A DNA stretch of 64,000 bases from Hypomesus transpacificus (Eukaryota; Chordata; Actinopteri; Osmeriformes; Osmeridae): positions 4,731,689 through 4,795,688 of the forward strand of contig NC_061071.1 in assembly GCF_021917145.1 (NCBI RefSeq). Reading direction: 5' to 3'. The translations under genes and the position numbers were made by a program. Under the pieces are notes generated by a model. That model was not told the origin of the DNA and searched no databases. It was given only the letters and a program-made list of their open reading frames with translations. This document shows positions 1-11,499 of this stretch, one piece after another (within the stretch, counting starts at the first letter, position 1; each line of letters begins with the position of its first letter).

Positions 1-1823
1 TTTTCATTGATGTCTGTGTCAGTTAGGGACAATATAATTCCTATAATTTCAACGAAGCTCTAAATATGATGTGAAAAAAGAAGGAAATTGGCAGGTGCCT
101 CCATCTCTTCAGCTACCGCCAACATTTCGACCACTGTAGCATTCAATATTTCATTCATTGAATACGCACAAGGTGCTGCCATCTTGGAATAGTCAAAAGC
201 AGTCGATTCAAGTTGAACCACCAATCAGTGGCTTGAACCCGCCCCCTGACTTGGTGACGTGGGACGACGGATTTATTTTGCTGCAGTAAGTTACACCGTG
301 GATAAATGTAAGGATAAATAAATGTAAGGATAAATAAATAAATGTAAGGATAAATAAATAAATGTGAACACATTAAAACGTAAATATATATATATATACA
401 CACAAATACATGTAACATTTATATATTAGTGTCTCATTTAATTAGTAATTTATATATTTTGTCTGTCAATTAGGCATTACATTATATAATTAGTCATTTA
501 TTTAAGCTTTGTGTTATAATATTTATTTATTTAGTTTTGGCCCCTATAATCCTCCATAGTATACCAGTAGTCATGGCATGTTTGTTATTTGACAGATTTG
601 TAACTATGTATTTCCAAGCTACAGGCATTGAAGTATTTTCCTAGCAATGCTTTATTTGGTAGTGGTTGTCATGTTGACTGTAAGCTGTTTAAGGAAAAGT
701 GATAGTAGTAGTACATGTATGTTTGTAACTAGACAGCCTCTTTTTTTACTTTGTAATAACTAAGTATGTCCAGTAGTTTTCATGTTATGTTGCAGTCATG
801 TTGACTGTAAGTTTTTGAGGAAAAGTACTACCATATATTTGTAACAGCCTCTTTTTTAGAACATTTCTAATAATTATTATGTATTTGAAGTGTTGAAGTT
901 TTTTCCTAGCAATGGTGTATTTGCTGTCCATTTCTATTCGTGATTGCAAGTGACAGTAAAAGATGCACACCTACACTGATAGGAACACATTTTGATCGCA
1001 TATGGACACAGTTTGCGTGCTGATTTGGCAATTTTTCGGGGGGTACTTTTATTCCGGGGGGGGACTTTATTAGATTTTGAGGATTTGTCCGGGGGGTACC
1101 TTTATTCGGAAGATAAGAGTCATTTATCATGAAACCATGTAACACTGCTATGCCTTTTGTCCACAAGAAACACAAACATGTGAGCTTTGCGGCCACAAAA
1201 TTATGAAGATAGTACATTCTTTCATGCACAGAAAACAAAATGAATGATTCATGTCGTGCACTAAAATGACTGATGTGAGTTTCATTTTGTGTACAAAAAT
1301 GTGTACTAGGCTGGAAAGACCAACAGCTGTGCTTCAGCCATGAGGCTGTCAGTTGTGCATTGGTGTTGTACCCTGCTGCTCATCATCTAGTGTTGGGCAG
1401 TTGTTGTATTTGTAAGGTTAGGTTGTTGGCGATGAGTACTTGCATGTGACAGTGAGAGGATTGGCCACTGTGGGAAGTCCCCAACCAATAGCACAAGGAC
1501 TGAAACATTTTCCTGTGTAAAACTTAGAAAGACTGCAAAACGTCTTTACACATATATTGCAACTTAAAGCTGTGGTGAAGGTAATTTTTCTTACTGTTCT
1601 TGGGTGGCTGAGCTCTACTCTTCTCCATCGTTCCAGTATCCAGTTCTCTATATAAAACCACACAAGTGTTGAATAAATGGTTAAGAGAAAAAGGACATTC
1701 TGTAGGCTTCACAGTGGGTAAGCCTGCAACACAATGTAGTCCAATCCTTTTCTTATTTAGCAACATTTTTTTTAATGAGACAAGACAACTGTTCGTTACA
1801 AAAGACAGACTGATAATTACATT
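1..1823. other. AT-rich stretch without a supported gene
   Basis: Short ORFs on both strands have no recognisable domain or plausible splice structure. A small tandem block at 301-366 is built on aataaatgtaaggat-like units and is followed by a short (at)n run. Positions 669-760 and 796-865 are two diverged copies of the same sequence, sharing catgttgactgtaag and acagcctctttttt. Nothing else is recognised. Confidence 0.6.
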
Positions 1824-1827
1824 TTAA

Positions 1828-2396
1828 CCCTCCTATTACCTTCGAATTTACTAACAGTTTTTATGCTTGGGGTCAATTTGACCAGCAATTTAAACCTCCA
1901 ACACATTTTTTTATTTTTTATATGTCAGGTACATGAGGTTTGTTTTTTGACTACCTAAATATCCCTTTAAATAAAACAATACCCCCACCCACCCCCGTTA
2001 TACAACCAGAATACATGTTACGCGACTGTGAAGAAATATGCATATCACCATCAAATTGGAAAGAGATATCCTTCTGGTGTTTTATGGCTTCATATTATTT
2101 CTAAGTACATATAGTTGTTATCTATAACATTTGGAATAAAAAACGATTTCTGTTATCAGGAATAGTTCTTATATATTTTATACAATTAAAACAGCCTGGG
2201 ATTAAATTGACCCCAAACAACACTTATGCGTACAGGAAATTGAAAACATGTCATCCCGTTAATTTTGTGTTTACTCAGTTGTCCCCATTAAATAAGTAAA
2301 AGTCATTAAATATGAAGCAAATAAAAATGTCAATCATTTATTTAGAGAAGTTAAACATTGAATGGGGTCAAATTGACCCCAAACATAATAGGAGGG
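1828..2396. mobile_element. piggyBac-type non-autonomous element (MITE)
   Basis: Seen: TTAA at 1824-1827 and again at 2397-2400 brackets a 569-bp segment. Its ends are perfect 11-bp inverted repeats (CCCTCCTATTA), and a second shared inner motif, ggggtcaatttgacc, lies near both ends (about 1870 and 2363). TTAA target duplication with CCC/GGG termini is characteristic of the piggyBac superfamily. There is no transposase inside, so it would need one supplied in trans. Confidence 0.8.
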
Positions 2397-2752
2397 TTAA
2401 ATTCCATGCAAACTATTTAACACACCACCAGCACAAGTAGTACGCTGATTTTTTTTTTTTTACCTGTGTAGTTTATGTAATTGCAACCTACCTTTGGCAA
2501 AAAGCTTGACGCCGGAAGATTGAGACTACTGGAGTGAAGTCGTGGAGAATATTGAGATCAGAGCCCAGTGCAAAGCTTCAGCAAAAATGATAACACTTAA
2601 GCTGACGCTGTTTGTTATAAAGCCTCACCTGTTGTTGCGTGTCACTGAAAACGCCCCAGTTTCGTGTAAAGCATGTTCACATGACACCTGACTTCTCGGA
2701 ATCCCGAACCGTTGTACTTTGAGCGACCTTTTTTATTGACAGCACAGTTATT

Positions 2753-3319
2753 AGGTGCGTTCGACTTGGACTGCGGCTGCATGCAACGACCGGCGAGAGT
2801 AGCCGCTTGCAGGCGGGGAGGAGTTGAAAACGGCTCTGTGAAGTCGGACATTCCAGCTTCTCGTGGTTTGCTGCGTTGATGTCAGTCATGGCCGATCAAG
2901 CGCTGTTTGCTTACTTTACTTTATTTATAATTTTACTTAGTCTTTCCGGAGGTAAAGAGGCTGACTAAAACCTTTTCTTCAACACATTTTTTATTCAATT
3001 AAACTTTTTTTAAGTGTTGGCGAAACTGAAGGTGTCCGAATATTCCAAAATACGCGTCAAAGTTGTGTGAGTCTGGCCAATCATAAAATAGCTGTGTCGT
3101 CACTTGAACCCGTGCAGTTGCTCTTGAGAAAATGCGCTCGGCTACACAGTCGGCAGTTCTCGAATCGATCTCAAGGTACTTTGATGGCGACGTCACAGTG
3201 ACGTGTCCTCGGCGCCGTCTCAAGTCGGACAAAAAGTCTAACCAGAATGCACTTTTTCAAGTCGGCCGCCTGCAGCCGGCTGCGGCGCCGCATGAAGTCG
3301 GGTCATGTCGAACGCATCT
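2753..3319. mobile_element. Short DNA element with inverted ends, unclassified
   Basis: The left end reads aggtgcgttcgac and the right end is its near-complement gtcgaacgcatct. GC-rich, partly complementary sub-terminal sequence (gcggctgcatg and catgaagtcggg types) extends the pairing. Internal ORFs show no transposase. The superfamily is not clear because no convincing target duplication is visible. Confidence 0.5.
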
Positions 3320-3665
3320 ATTTTCTCATTGATAATCATGGGCGGGAATCCCGGGGGGGACATAGGGTTGCCAACAGGCTTCAACAGGGAAATACACTGT
3401 GACGCTACGGGGATGTATGAGAAGGAAATCAGTCAGTCGACCTGCTGATATATGTAGATGATTCTGAGAATGGTCAAAAGTAGGCCTAAATATTTGACCA
3501 TACATTTTTTTTTTATTGCAGGGGAACCTGAGCTTCCCTTGCAGTCTTAAAGAAATCGCCACTGATTGTAATACATTGTAACACGCACCCCGAGCCAACC
3601 ACGATGTCAAATACATTTGAACGTGCCGTCTAGCGTGCACACACACAGCCCAGCGAACACACTAA

Positions 3666-3777
3666 GGTGAAATCAGTTTCATATTCGAGATTCAACAGAC
3701 ATTCATATTCGTACCTCCGTTCAGGCTCCGCGTCATATTTAGGGACCGGGAATCTTGAATATGAAACTGATATCACC
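3666..3777. mobile_element. 112-bp palindromic MITE
   Basis: The first 28 bp (ggtgaaatcagtttcatatt...) are the inverted complement of the last 28 bp with two mismatches. The centre is unique sequence. No coding capacity; typical of a miniature inverted-repeat element. Confidence 0.6.
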
Positions 3778-3964
3778 AAACAACTCGATTGAACAATTTA
3801 ATTATCAGGCTGTGACCGCCTACTGAAAACAACATAGGCTAGATAATCAGTGTGGGACTGGTTTAAGTCAGATTAAATTCCACTAAATTGGCAGATGCAC
3901 CCCGAGCCAGCCACGGGGTTGGTAGAACTACGCCATCGTGTGTACCTGCTCCGAGTAGCAGGTA

Positions 3965-3996
3965 GTGTGTACCTGCTCCGTGTAGCAGGTACACAC
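3965..3996. repeat. Perfect 13-bp hairpin
   Basis: gtgtgtacctgct at 3965-3977 pairs with agcaggtacacac at 3984-3996 across a 6-nt loop. The preceding 30 bp contain a diverged copy of the same arm (tgtgtacctgctcc at about 3939). Confidence 0.6.
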
Positions 3997-4340
3997 GAGT
4001 AACATACGCACGAAAATGTATGAGACTATACCACCCAATACTTTGAAGCACTACTGGCATACATTAAGCTTTCAATTATTTGTAATAAAACTACTAAACT
4101 TTCCTCTTGGAGCTATAGATGCTAAACCGTCCAACACAATCCAAAACCAGCACATTTTACATAAGTAGGCCTATGTTGTTCATGTGGGAGGGAAAAGGCA
4201 GGCATTGTGTTTTATTATTTCACAAATATGTTGAAATGATGCAGTTCATAACAAAAGATGCAGTCATTAATTTCTAGGACTGGCATTTCCAATGGGTGTT
4301 ATTGAGTGCTTTGAGCGGCTAGTCAAATCATTCATCTGCG

Positions 4341-4404
4341 CCCCGCTGCCCCGCTGCCCCGCTGCCCCGCTGCCCCGCTGCCCCGCTGCCCCGCTGCCCC
4401 GCTG
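4341..4404. repeat. (CCCCGCTG)8 minisatellite
   Basis: Eight perfect head-to-tail copies of an 8-bp unit, followed by a C run and then by the hairpin at 4413-4445. Confidence 0.9.
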
Positions 4405-4412
4405 CCCCCCAC

Positions 4413-4445
4413 CCTGGACCCTATGCAGTTTGCATAGGGTCCAGG
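4413..4445. repeat. Perfect 15-bp-stem hairpin with 3-nt loop
   Basis: cctggaccctatgca (4413-4427) and tgcatagggtccagg (4431-4445) are exact reverse complements separated by gtt. It directly follows the CCCCGCTG array. No terminator-like or gene context explains it. Confidence 0.85.
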
Positions 4446-4574
4446 TCTGTAGCAGCGATCAGCACTCACACGCACTTTCTTATACACACAAATTGGTTAA
4501 ACTCACTCTTCAGGTGTCTATGGAGGCTACCCACACCAGTAAATAATTGGGTGTGCTTTGCCCTCGGCAAGGGC

Positions 4575-4968
4575 AGCTTTGGTGACCAGCAAATATGCGC
4601 CAGAATAAAATGAAAACTAAAGTATGCACAGTTTGCAAACTGTCTTCACACAACTTCTATCTTTTCTATTCTCTTTTCTTCAAAGCGTAGATGTCAGGAG
4701 ACAATTCATAAAAGTAGGGGAGAGTGTAGCGGGTTGAATATTAAGTGTTTAATAAATGAAATCTTGGCACCCCCTTAATTTTTTTAAACATACGTTTACA
4801 AATTGTCAACTGCAATTGTCAGCCTCCATAAGTGCATTAGATGTTGTGAGAGTGTAGAGTGAAGTGTAAGGCTAGAAGCTTTGGTGACCAGCAAATCTGT
4901 GGCAGAATAAAATGGAAACCAAATTATGCACAGTTTGCTAACTGTCTTCACACGACTTCTATCTTTTT
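4575..4968. repeat. Direct-repeat pair of about 95 bp
   Basis: 4575-4672 and 4877-4968 are diverged copies. Both begin agctttggtgaccagcaaat, contain cagaataaaatg and gcacagtttgc, and end in acttctatctttt. A third short fragment (gccagaataaaatggaaa) lies at about 5560. The 200 bp between the two copies is AT-rich and holds no gene. Confidence 0.6.
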
Positions 4969-5607
4969 TTTTCAACCACAGGTTGGTCACCCAGCTAAAT
5001 ACTCATTGAATGTTTTGGTGAAATGATACTGTGGGGTGTTAGCGATGTGTGTGTAGTGAATAGAATTAACGGAGGAGTATTTTGTTGTTTAGTTAGGATC
5101 GGTGATTTACTGCAAACTTCGAAGCAGTGCGCCGGCCGTTTCAACAAGAATGTTCATAAATTCACAAATGTTAATGAATTTATAGTAGGATTCAGATTAC
5201 ATATAGAGGAAGTATGACCAATGTAAAAATGTGATGATTAAAAGTTGTAAAATGTAATAATCTGTATATGGAAGTTGAAAGGAACGCGCGGGTGGTAGTT
5301 TTGGCGGGTTAGCCTTGCAGTGGGCTTCCTTGCTAGATCTCGACGTCACGAGAGTTAACGCCTACTTGCTACTTGTGTCTTTTGTGTTTGATGGCTTTTG
5401 CTATATATTAGTTATAACGCTGTTATATTTTTTTAATAATTACAATCGTAATTTGAAATGTGTGTATATGCATATGTATGCCTAGTTGCCACATTGTTGT
5501 ACAATTGAATAATAGGACGATGCATAAAGAATCGTTTAAATGTATATAATGGTATTTGGGGCCAGAATAAAATGGAAAAAAAAGAAAAAAAAAAAATGGA
5601 AACCAAA

Positions 5608-5770
5608 GTATACCCCTTAGTCTTAGCCCTTCCCCTAGCTCCAAAAGAGTATTGGGACACCACTAGCTCTCACGGGAACGCGCAAAACTAAGGGGAAGGG
5701 GTGAGGGGAAGGGGAAGGGGTGAGGGGAAGGGGTGAGGGGGAGTATTGGGATTCGGACTAAGGGGTATAC
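5608..5770. mobile_element. 163-bp G-rich MITE with 15-bp inverted ends
   Basis: gtataccccttagtc (5608-5622) is repeated in inverse at 5756-5770. The interior is aaggggaaggggtgagggg-type simple sequence. A relative with the same G-rich core and the same gagtattgggattcgg motif is at about 6195-6300. This looks like a DNA-transposon derivative; the family is not assigned. Confidence 0.55.
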
Positions 5771-6194
5771 ACCCCTTAAAACCAAGTAAGATCGGGAGCT
5801 TACTTGAAACCTAGGGCTATGTGAAAACTGCGCGACGGGCAACAATGGCGACCAAAATCATCCAGAGTCCGATAAATGTTATATTATCGGCTTAATTAAT
5901 TGATAAAAAAATTATGACAGTCTTGTTTTGTGTTATATACAGTCATGAACATATATATTTGCAACCATTTTCCTAATTGAAATGTTTCTAAAAATCGCTA
6001 GTTTGGTACGTTAATGTTACAGTTCTGAATTGCACAACAGTCCCGCATTTCTTTGACTAGCATGTCTACAGTTCTAAGTAAACTCCATTAGCAGCGAATT
6101 TTGTTTAATATCAGTGCATAACGCTACTTGCTTTGTAGATATCGATACGTGCTAGATGACGTACCTGTAACCAAGTGGCGTCCCATTTCCTAGG

Positions 6195-6305
6195 GCTATG
6201 TAGCCCTTACCCCTTACTTTCGAGGGCCAAGGGGAAGGGGTAAGTTAAGGGGAAGGGGTAAGGGTAAGGGGTAAGGGGGAGTATTGGGATTCGGCCTAAG
6301 GCTTT
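6195..6305. repeat. G-rich repeat related to the 5608-5770 element
   Basis: Contains aaggggaaggggtaag-type units and ends gagtattgggattcggcctaa, matching the right part of the 5608-5770 element. Its left inverted end is not recognisable. Confidence 0.45.
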
Positions 6306-6922
6306 GCTGCACAAACCCGCATTCAAAGAAGCAGCCAGAGTTCGCTAGGTAGCTGCTAGCCATTAGTACTGTAACTGTTACTAAGCCGCCCTGTTTGTCA
6401 CTGCTTGACCGAGCCGAACAGAAGTGCTTGCTGTATTCGCGCCGTTTAAATTGATTGTTAGAATCGTGGAGCAGATCCAATCTACTCGCTCGCGTTTGAT
6501 GACGTTCTATCGTCCTAGTGAGATTTAGCCTAACAATGGAGACGGCAAACGTTGTCTGTTATTAGCAGTAATAGTTTACTAGGATGCGACTTGTAAAGGA
6601 AAGAATACACTATGCTAATCCTGCTGCAATTCCATATACCATACTGGTTCTGTCTCTTACTTAAGAGAGACGCATGTAAAGCCCCATGACATGCTGTTTT
6701 GGATGCTTTATGCAGGCCGTAGCGGTCCCCTAATACTGTAGCCTATCTGCATGTTGTCTTGCGACATCCCAAGAGGAACATGTTCAATTGAAGCATTGAG
6801 CTGCGTTTTCTCAAGGCAGAGAAGAATACCCTGCCCCGGTTACACCTGTAGATATACCAATGTGTACTGACTATGCTGAACGTGTGTCTGATGTAAACAG
6901 TGTCAGAAAATGAGTAACGATA

Positions 6923-7336
6923 ATGATGAACCGAGAAGCTTGTGAGACGGTCCGCATGAAGCCAGCTATACTGATTGCAATAGGTATCTGCATGCTGCAG
7001 GTAGCCTGCAGGGACGCCTCCCCGATCTGTGCCCTCGTCAAAGGGCAAGTGAATACCGTCAACCCCTGCCTAGTTCGATATTCTTATACATACCTTGATG
7101 CGTTCTCTGCAAGCCCTCTGCCTATAAACATGTCTGTGCTGTGCCCTTTGCAGGGTGCACCGTTTCGAGACCCGCAAGCTGCAACCGTGTCCAACAAAGC
7201 ATTGGTGGCAGGTGTCCAGCTGTACGTTCGGTGTGCGGATCCTTCATCATGCAGCCTTCTGGGGAGCCCGTCTCCCCGTCTTGTACTGAGCGGTGCACGG
7301 AAGCAGCGGGCTGAAAGCAGACAACCGTCTTCCTAA
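6923..7336 (+). CDS. Hypothetical ORF, possibly part of an unclassified retroelement
   Basis: This is an open frame of 137 codons. The product has a hydrophobic segment after the second Met (around MKPAILIAIGICMLQVA), which could be a signal peptide, followed by scattered cysteines and a Ser/Pro/Arg-rich tail. I recognise no domain. It lies 0.5 kb before the minisatellite at about 7,815-9,100 and the LTR-like direct repeats at about 9,440-9,930, so it may belong to a mobile element rather than to a host gene. It has no obvious splice partners. It may not be expressed at all. Confidence 0.2.
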   Translation: MMNREACETVRMKPAILIAIGICMLQVACRDASPICALVKGQVNTVNPCLVRYSYTYLDAFSASPLPINMSVLCPLQGAPFRDPQAATVSNKALVAGVQLYVRCADPSSCSLLGSPSPRLVLSGARKQRAESRQPSS

Positions 7337-7814
7337 CACTCCACCTTTACTGCACAAACTACCACTGAGACAGGGGTGCTTCGTGCTAAGTCGACACCCT
7401 GCTCGATAGTGTTCTCGGGTTCTGCGGTGTAAGGGTACCCCCACTGTGATGGTCCACACTAACTACCTTTTGTCCCTTCTCCTTCATGCGCTAGTACCTG
7501 CTGTACCGCCCCGGGCGACACCTGATGAGCCCCTGTTTACCAGTGACGCAGCCGGCAAGGCCACGACCAGATCGTGGCGCACGCAACTCCACTAAGTTCT
7601 GTGCGAGTGCTATGGCCTGTCCCCGGAGCCGTATACGGCAAATTCCTTCCGGATCAGGGCGGCTGCTTCTGGTGTCCACGTCCACGCTGGACGTCGTGGA
7701 AGCGCAGAATTCATGAGCGCTCGAAAACAGAGACCGGGACAGTGTCGGGCGATGCTTGCAGCCGGTACACAAGAGGCTTGCATTGGATAACGCTCTGCAA
7801 CTATCCACTCTAGA

Positions 7815-9100
7815 ACGAGCAGCCGAGCAGGCGCTCAGGAAGAAGCCTGGCAGGCGCTCAAGAAGAAGCCTGGCAGGCGCTCAAGAAGAAGCCTGGCAGG
7901 CGCTCAAGAAGAAGCCGAGCAGGCGCTTAGGAAACCGAGCAGGCGCTCGAGAAGGCCTCCAAGAAGAAGCCGAGCAGGCGCTCGGGGGAAGCCGAGCAGG
8001 CGCTCGGGGGAAGCCGAGCAGGCGCTCGGGAGAAGCCGAGCAGGCGCTCAGGAAGCCGAGCAGGAAGCCGAGCAGGCGCTCCGGAAGCCGAGCAGGCGCT
8101 CCGGAAACCGAGCAGGCGCTCAGGAAACCGAGCAGGCGCTCGAGAAGGTGCTCGAGAAGGCGCTCGAGCAGGCGCTCAGGAAACCGAGCAGGCGCTCAAG
8201 CTGAGCAGGCGCTCGAAGGCGCTCAAGCTGAGCAGGCCTTCAAGCTGAGCAGGCGCTCAAGCTGAGCAGGCGCTCAAGCTGAGCAGGCACTCAAGCCGAG
8301 CAGGCGCTCGAGAAAGCGCTCAATCTGAGCAGGCGCTCAAGAAGCTGAGCAGGCGCTCAGGAAGCTGAGCAGGCGCTCAGGAAACCGAGGAAGCGCTCAA
8401 GCTGAGCAGGCGCTCGAAGGCGCTCAAGCTGAGCAGGCCTCCAAGCTGAGCAGGCGCTCAAGCTGAGCAGGCGCTCAAGCTGAGCAGGCGCTCAAGCTGA
8501 GCAGGCGCTCGAGAAAGCGCTCAAGCTGAGCAGGCGCTCGAGAAAGCGCTCAAGCTGAGCAGGCGCTCGAGAAAGCGCTCAAGCTGAGCAGGCGCTCGAG
8601 AAAGCGCTCAAGCCGAGCAGGCGCTCAAGAAGCCGAGCAGGCGCTCAAGAAGCCGAGCAGGCGCTCAAGAAGCCGAGCAGGCGCTCAGGAAGCCGAGCAG
8701 GCGCTCAGGAAACCGAGCAGGCGCTCGAGAAAGCGCTCAAGCTGAGCAGGCGCTCGAAGGCGCTCAATCTGAGCAGGTGCTCAAGAAGCTGAGCAGGCGC
8801 TCAGGAAACCGAGCAGGCGCTCGAGAAAGCACTCAAGCTGAGCAGGCGCTCAGGAAGCTGAGCAGGCGCTCAGGAAGCTGAGCAGGCGCTCAGGAAACCG
8901 AGCAGGCGCTTAGGAAACAGGCGCTCAGGAAACCGAGAAGGCGCTCAAGCTGAGCAGGCCTCCAAGCTGAGCAGGCGCTCGAGCAGGAGCCCGAGAAGCA
9001 GCCGAGCAGGAGCTCGAGAAGCAGCCGAGCAGGAGCTCGAGAAGCAGCCGAGCAGGAGCTCGAGAAGATCAGATCGCTCAAGCTGAGCAGGTCGCTCAAG
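7815..9100. repeat. Minisatellite of 17- and 20-nt units (gagcaggcgctc core)
   Basis: About 1.3 kb of head-to-tail units share the core gagcaggcgctc. The commonest are aagctgagcaggcgctc (17 nt), aggaaaccgagcaggcgctc (20 nt) and a compound form with an inserted gagaaagcgctc (29 nt). Because 17, 20 and 29 are not multiples of three, the frame changes constantly, and the open frames across it are by-products. The last units drift to gagcaggagctcgagaagca. Flanking sequence on both sides is GC-rich, unlike the AT-rich surroundings. Confidence 0.9.
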
Positions 9101-9435
9101 CTGAGCGGGTCTGAGACCTCCGGTGACCAATGTGGTCCGCATGTATCCTGTGGTTGGGTGGCTTCATACATTGCAAAGGTAGTATGTCTTCGGATCTCCA
9201 TGCAGCCGTGGTGATCCACAGACTACCTCTGATGCGCTACGTCGCTGTCAGAATCCAGTGTCTACATGAGGACGTCGGTCCAGATGCCCTGGGAACAGCG
9301 GATGCACCGCTGATTTGTCTCACACATAGTTTTGTTGCTAGTAACGGTGGGATGTCATGTGGTCCTCCTGAGGCTCAGGAGGCGCGACGCTCTGCTCTAC
9401 ACATAGTATAGACTGGCGGAGTGTCGGTGTTTTGG

Positions 9436-9933
9436 GGATTTAACTTGTTGCTCCCTGCCTCATGTCATGCATGCTGCAGTGAAGGCAGGGAGCGCTTCCC
9501 CATGTACATCCATTCCGCCAATGTTAAACCATTTGTCATGTGTATGAATAAATGGTGAAATCAATCACGTGAGTTTCTTCAGGCATGGAGCTAGTTCAGG
9601 TATGGAACTCAGGCAGCGCGCGCCATATCACCCATCGCCGTGTTCTCAGCCCATAGGCTCAGCTTGATAGGCGGCGCTATAAAGTCGCACACATGCACGC
9701 ACACCCGTCCTCGATTACCCTTGTGTTCCGCGCTGCTGCCACCCACCACCATCCCCTTCTCCCCCATGTGGTTTATCTGTTCTCCCCGTGGGGGATTTAA
9801 CTTGTTGCTCCCTGCCTCATGTCATGCATGCTGCAGTGAAGGCAGGGAGCGCTTCCCCATGTACATCCATTCCGCCAATGTTTGTCATGTGTATGAATAA
9901 ATGGTGAAATCAATCACGTGAGTTTCTTGACTG
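9436..9933. mobile_element. LTR-like direct repeats of an unclassified element
   Basis: 9436-9575 and 9787-9929 are nearly identical direct repeats (start gggatttaacttgttgctcc, end atcacgtgagtttctt) that include an aataaa signal. The 210 bp between them include ctataaag, a TATA-like box. A TATA box and polyadenylation signal near direct repeats suggest a tandem or partial LTR. The element type (LTR or DIRS-like) cannot be decided from the sequence alone. It probably forms one unit with the minisatellite just upstream. Confidence 0.45.
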
Positions 9934-10939
9934 AACTGTTAAATATCCCTATTGACCAAAAAGTACACATCCATATTGACCGACCATCCCCCTGTATCTT
10001 CTTAAAATGGTTTGTTCCTGCCTTACCGCACTTATCGGTGACGGTGTTCAGTTGCAGTCAGTAGATGCTCTAGTCGCTAGAATGTCAGGCCCTTAACACA
10101 AATCAGGGTTTCGGAAAAAATCAGAGAAAAAAGAGAGGATAGACAAAAGAGAGTGTTTCAATCAGTAACTCAGTTTTGTGAGTGGTATTAACCTGTTGGT
10201 TTAATGTCCATATAAGCTATCTAGGTACCCAGCTAACAAGGGACATCCTGGGGACGTCATTTTGTTAGCTGGGTACAGTGTTAGCCTACATTTCATCAAC
10301 ATTAAATCAGTGCATTTATCAACATTTATCAAGATATTCAGATTAAATCATTGTCCCGACTCCTGCCCCTTTTAACAGACTTAACAACAGATGAGTCAGC
10401 AGCAGCAGCACCCCAGTCTCCCCTTAACAACACCCCTCCTCCCTGTCCGAGTGAAGAAGGTGAGCAACATTGGGTTACCGCTCTTGCTCTTTTTACCATA
10501 ACAAAAAAGGAAAATAAATATTTATTATTGACAGAAACTCAAACTAATTATTTTCTCACATAATGATGATAATGAAATAAAAGTAAAAATATATATATAC
10601 TGTCTGTACTGGATGGTGGATAGTTGGAAACAGTGAGTAGCTTACCTCAGCCTGCATGTAAGTTGTAGACAATATTCAAATAATATGTGCGATTTGTGCC
10701 GCGGTGGGGGGGACTTTGAATTTTTGCTATGGGGCCCAAAATCGACGTACAAGAGCTTTGAAATCTGCAAACCTAGGCCTCTTACTGTAATACCAGTAGT
10801 TCCTAGATCGAGACTTCAGACTATAAGAGCATTCTTTATTGCTGCTCCAAGACTTGAGGTAAAGTGGTTAAAAGGTTAAATACCTTTTTATTTGATTTGT
10901 TTTATAAAAATGAATGTTGATGCGGTTATTCTGTTTGTC
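9934..10939. other. Gene-free stretch with one hairpin
   Basis: No supported gene. A possible exon-like segment (acceptor-like cccttttaacag at about 10,378, donor-like gaagaaggtgagc at about 10,459) encodes a short Ala/Pro-rich peptide but has no partner exons. A 15-bp inverted repeat (gtacccagctaacaa and its complement, 10,225-10,276, 22-nt loop) looks like a tiny palindromic element. Confidence 0.4.
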
Positions 10940-11046
10940 TGTGTCTTATCATGTTGTGTTCCTATTTTAGTAATCTGTATAGCACATTGGTCAACGGAAG
11001 TTGTGTTTAATTGTGCTTTATAAATAAAGTGATTGATTGATTGATT
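10940..11046 (+). mobile_element. LINE-type 3' tail
   Basis: Contains tgctttataaataaagtg followed by a (attg)n run. This is the form of the 3' end of many teleost LINEs and their SINE partners. Only the tail is recognisable. Confidence 0.4.
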
Positions 11047-11499
11047 AGATTTGAGCATTAATTGTTACATGACATGGACATGTAGATTGACTTTGGCGGA
11101 GTGGATGATCCAAGGGAAGCACTCCCTGCCTCCTCTAATAATGGGCACACTAAACAATTTTTGGGATCTTATAAGATCTTCAAATTGTAAGAGACCACAC
11201 ACATGAAGACAAAAAATGCTAGATTTAACCGTTTTGCTCCTACAGTGTGTGGTGTGCCATTAATTGACAAAGACAGCGCACCACACACAAACAGATTTCC
11301 AACCAGTGTCCCGACTGTTAACACAAGTAATCTTGCAAAATCTGTCGAGACATGGTGGACAATATACAGGAAGAAATTTCGATGATCGTGTTCTGAATGA
11401 TTTTCATAGAAAATTCACAGAAAAAAGAATAGGGTTTGCAGTTGCCACAAATTATTACTATTTTAGCTAGTAGTGTTACTGTTACTAAAGCTGCCCTGT

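Noticed and set aside
906-1238. 110-codon minus-strand frame
   Set aside because: No recognisable domain, no splice partners, and AT-rich surroundings full of repeats.
7756-8265. 170-codon frame through the minisatellite
   Set aside because: Repeat units of 17, 20 and 29 nt change frame; the frame stops inside the array and has no domain.
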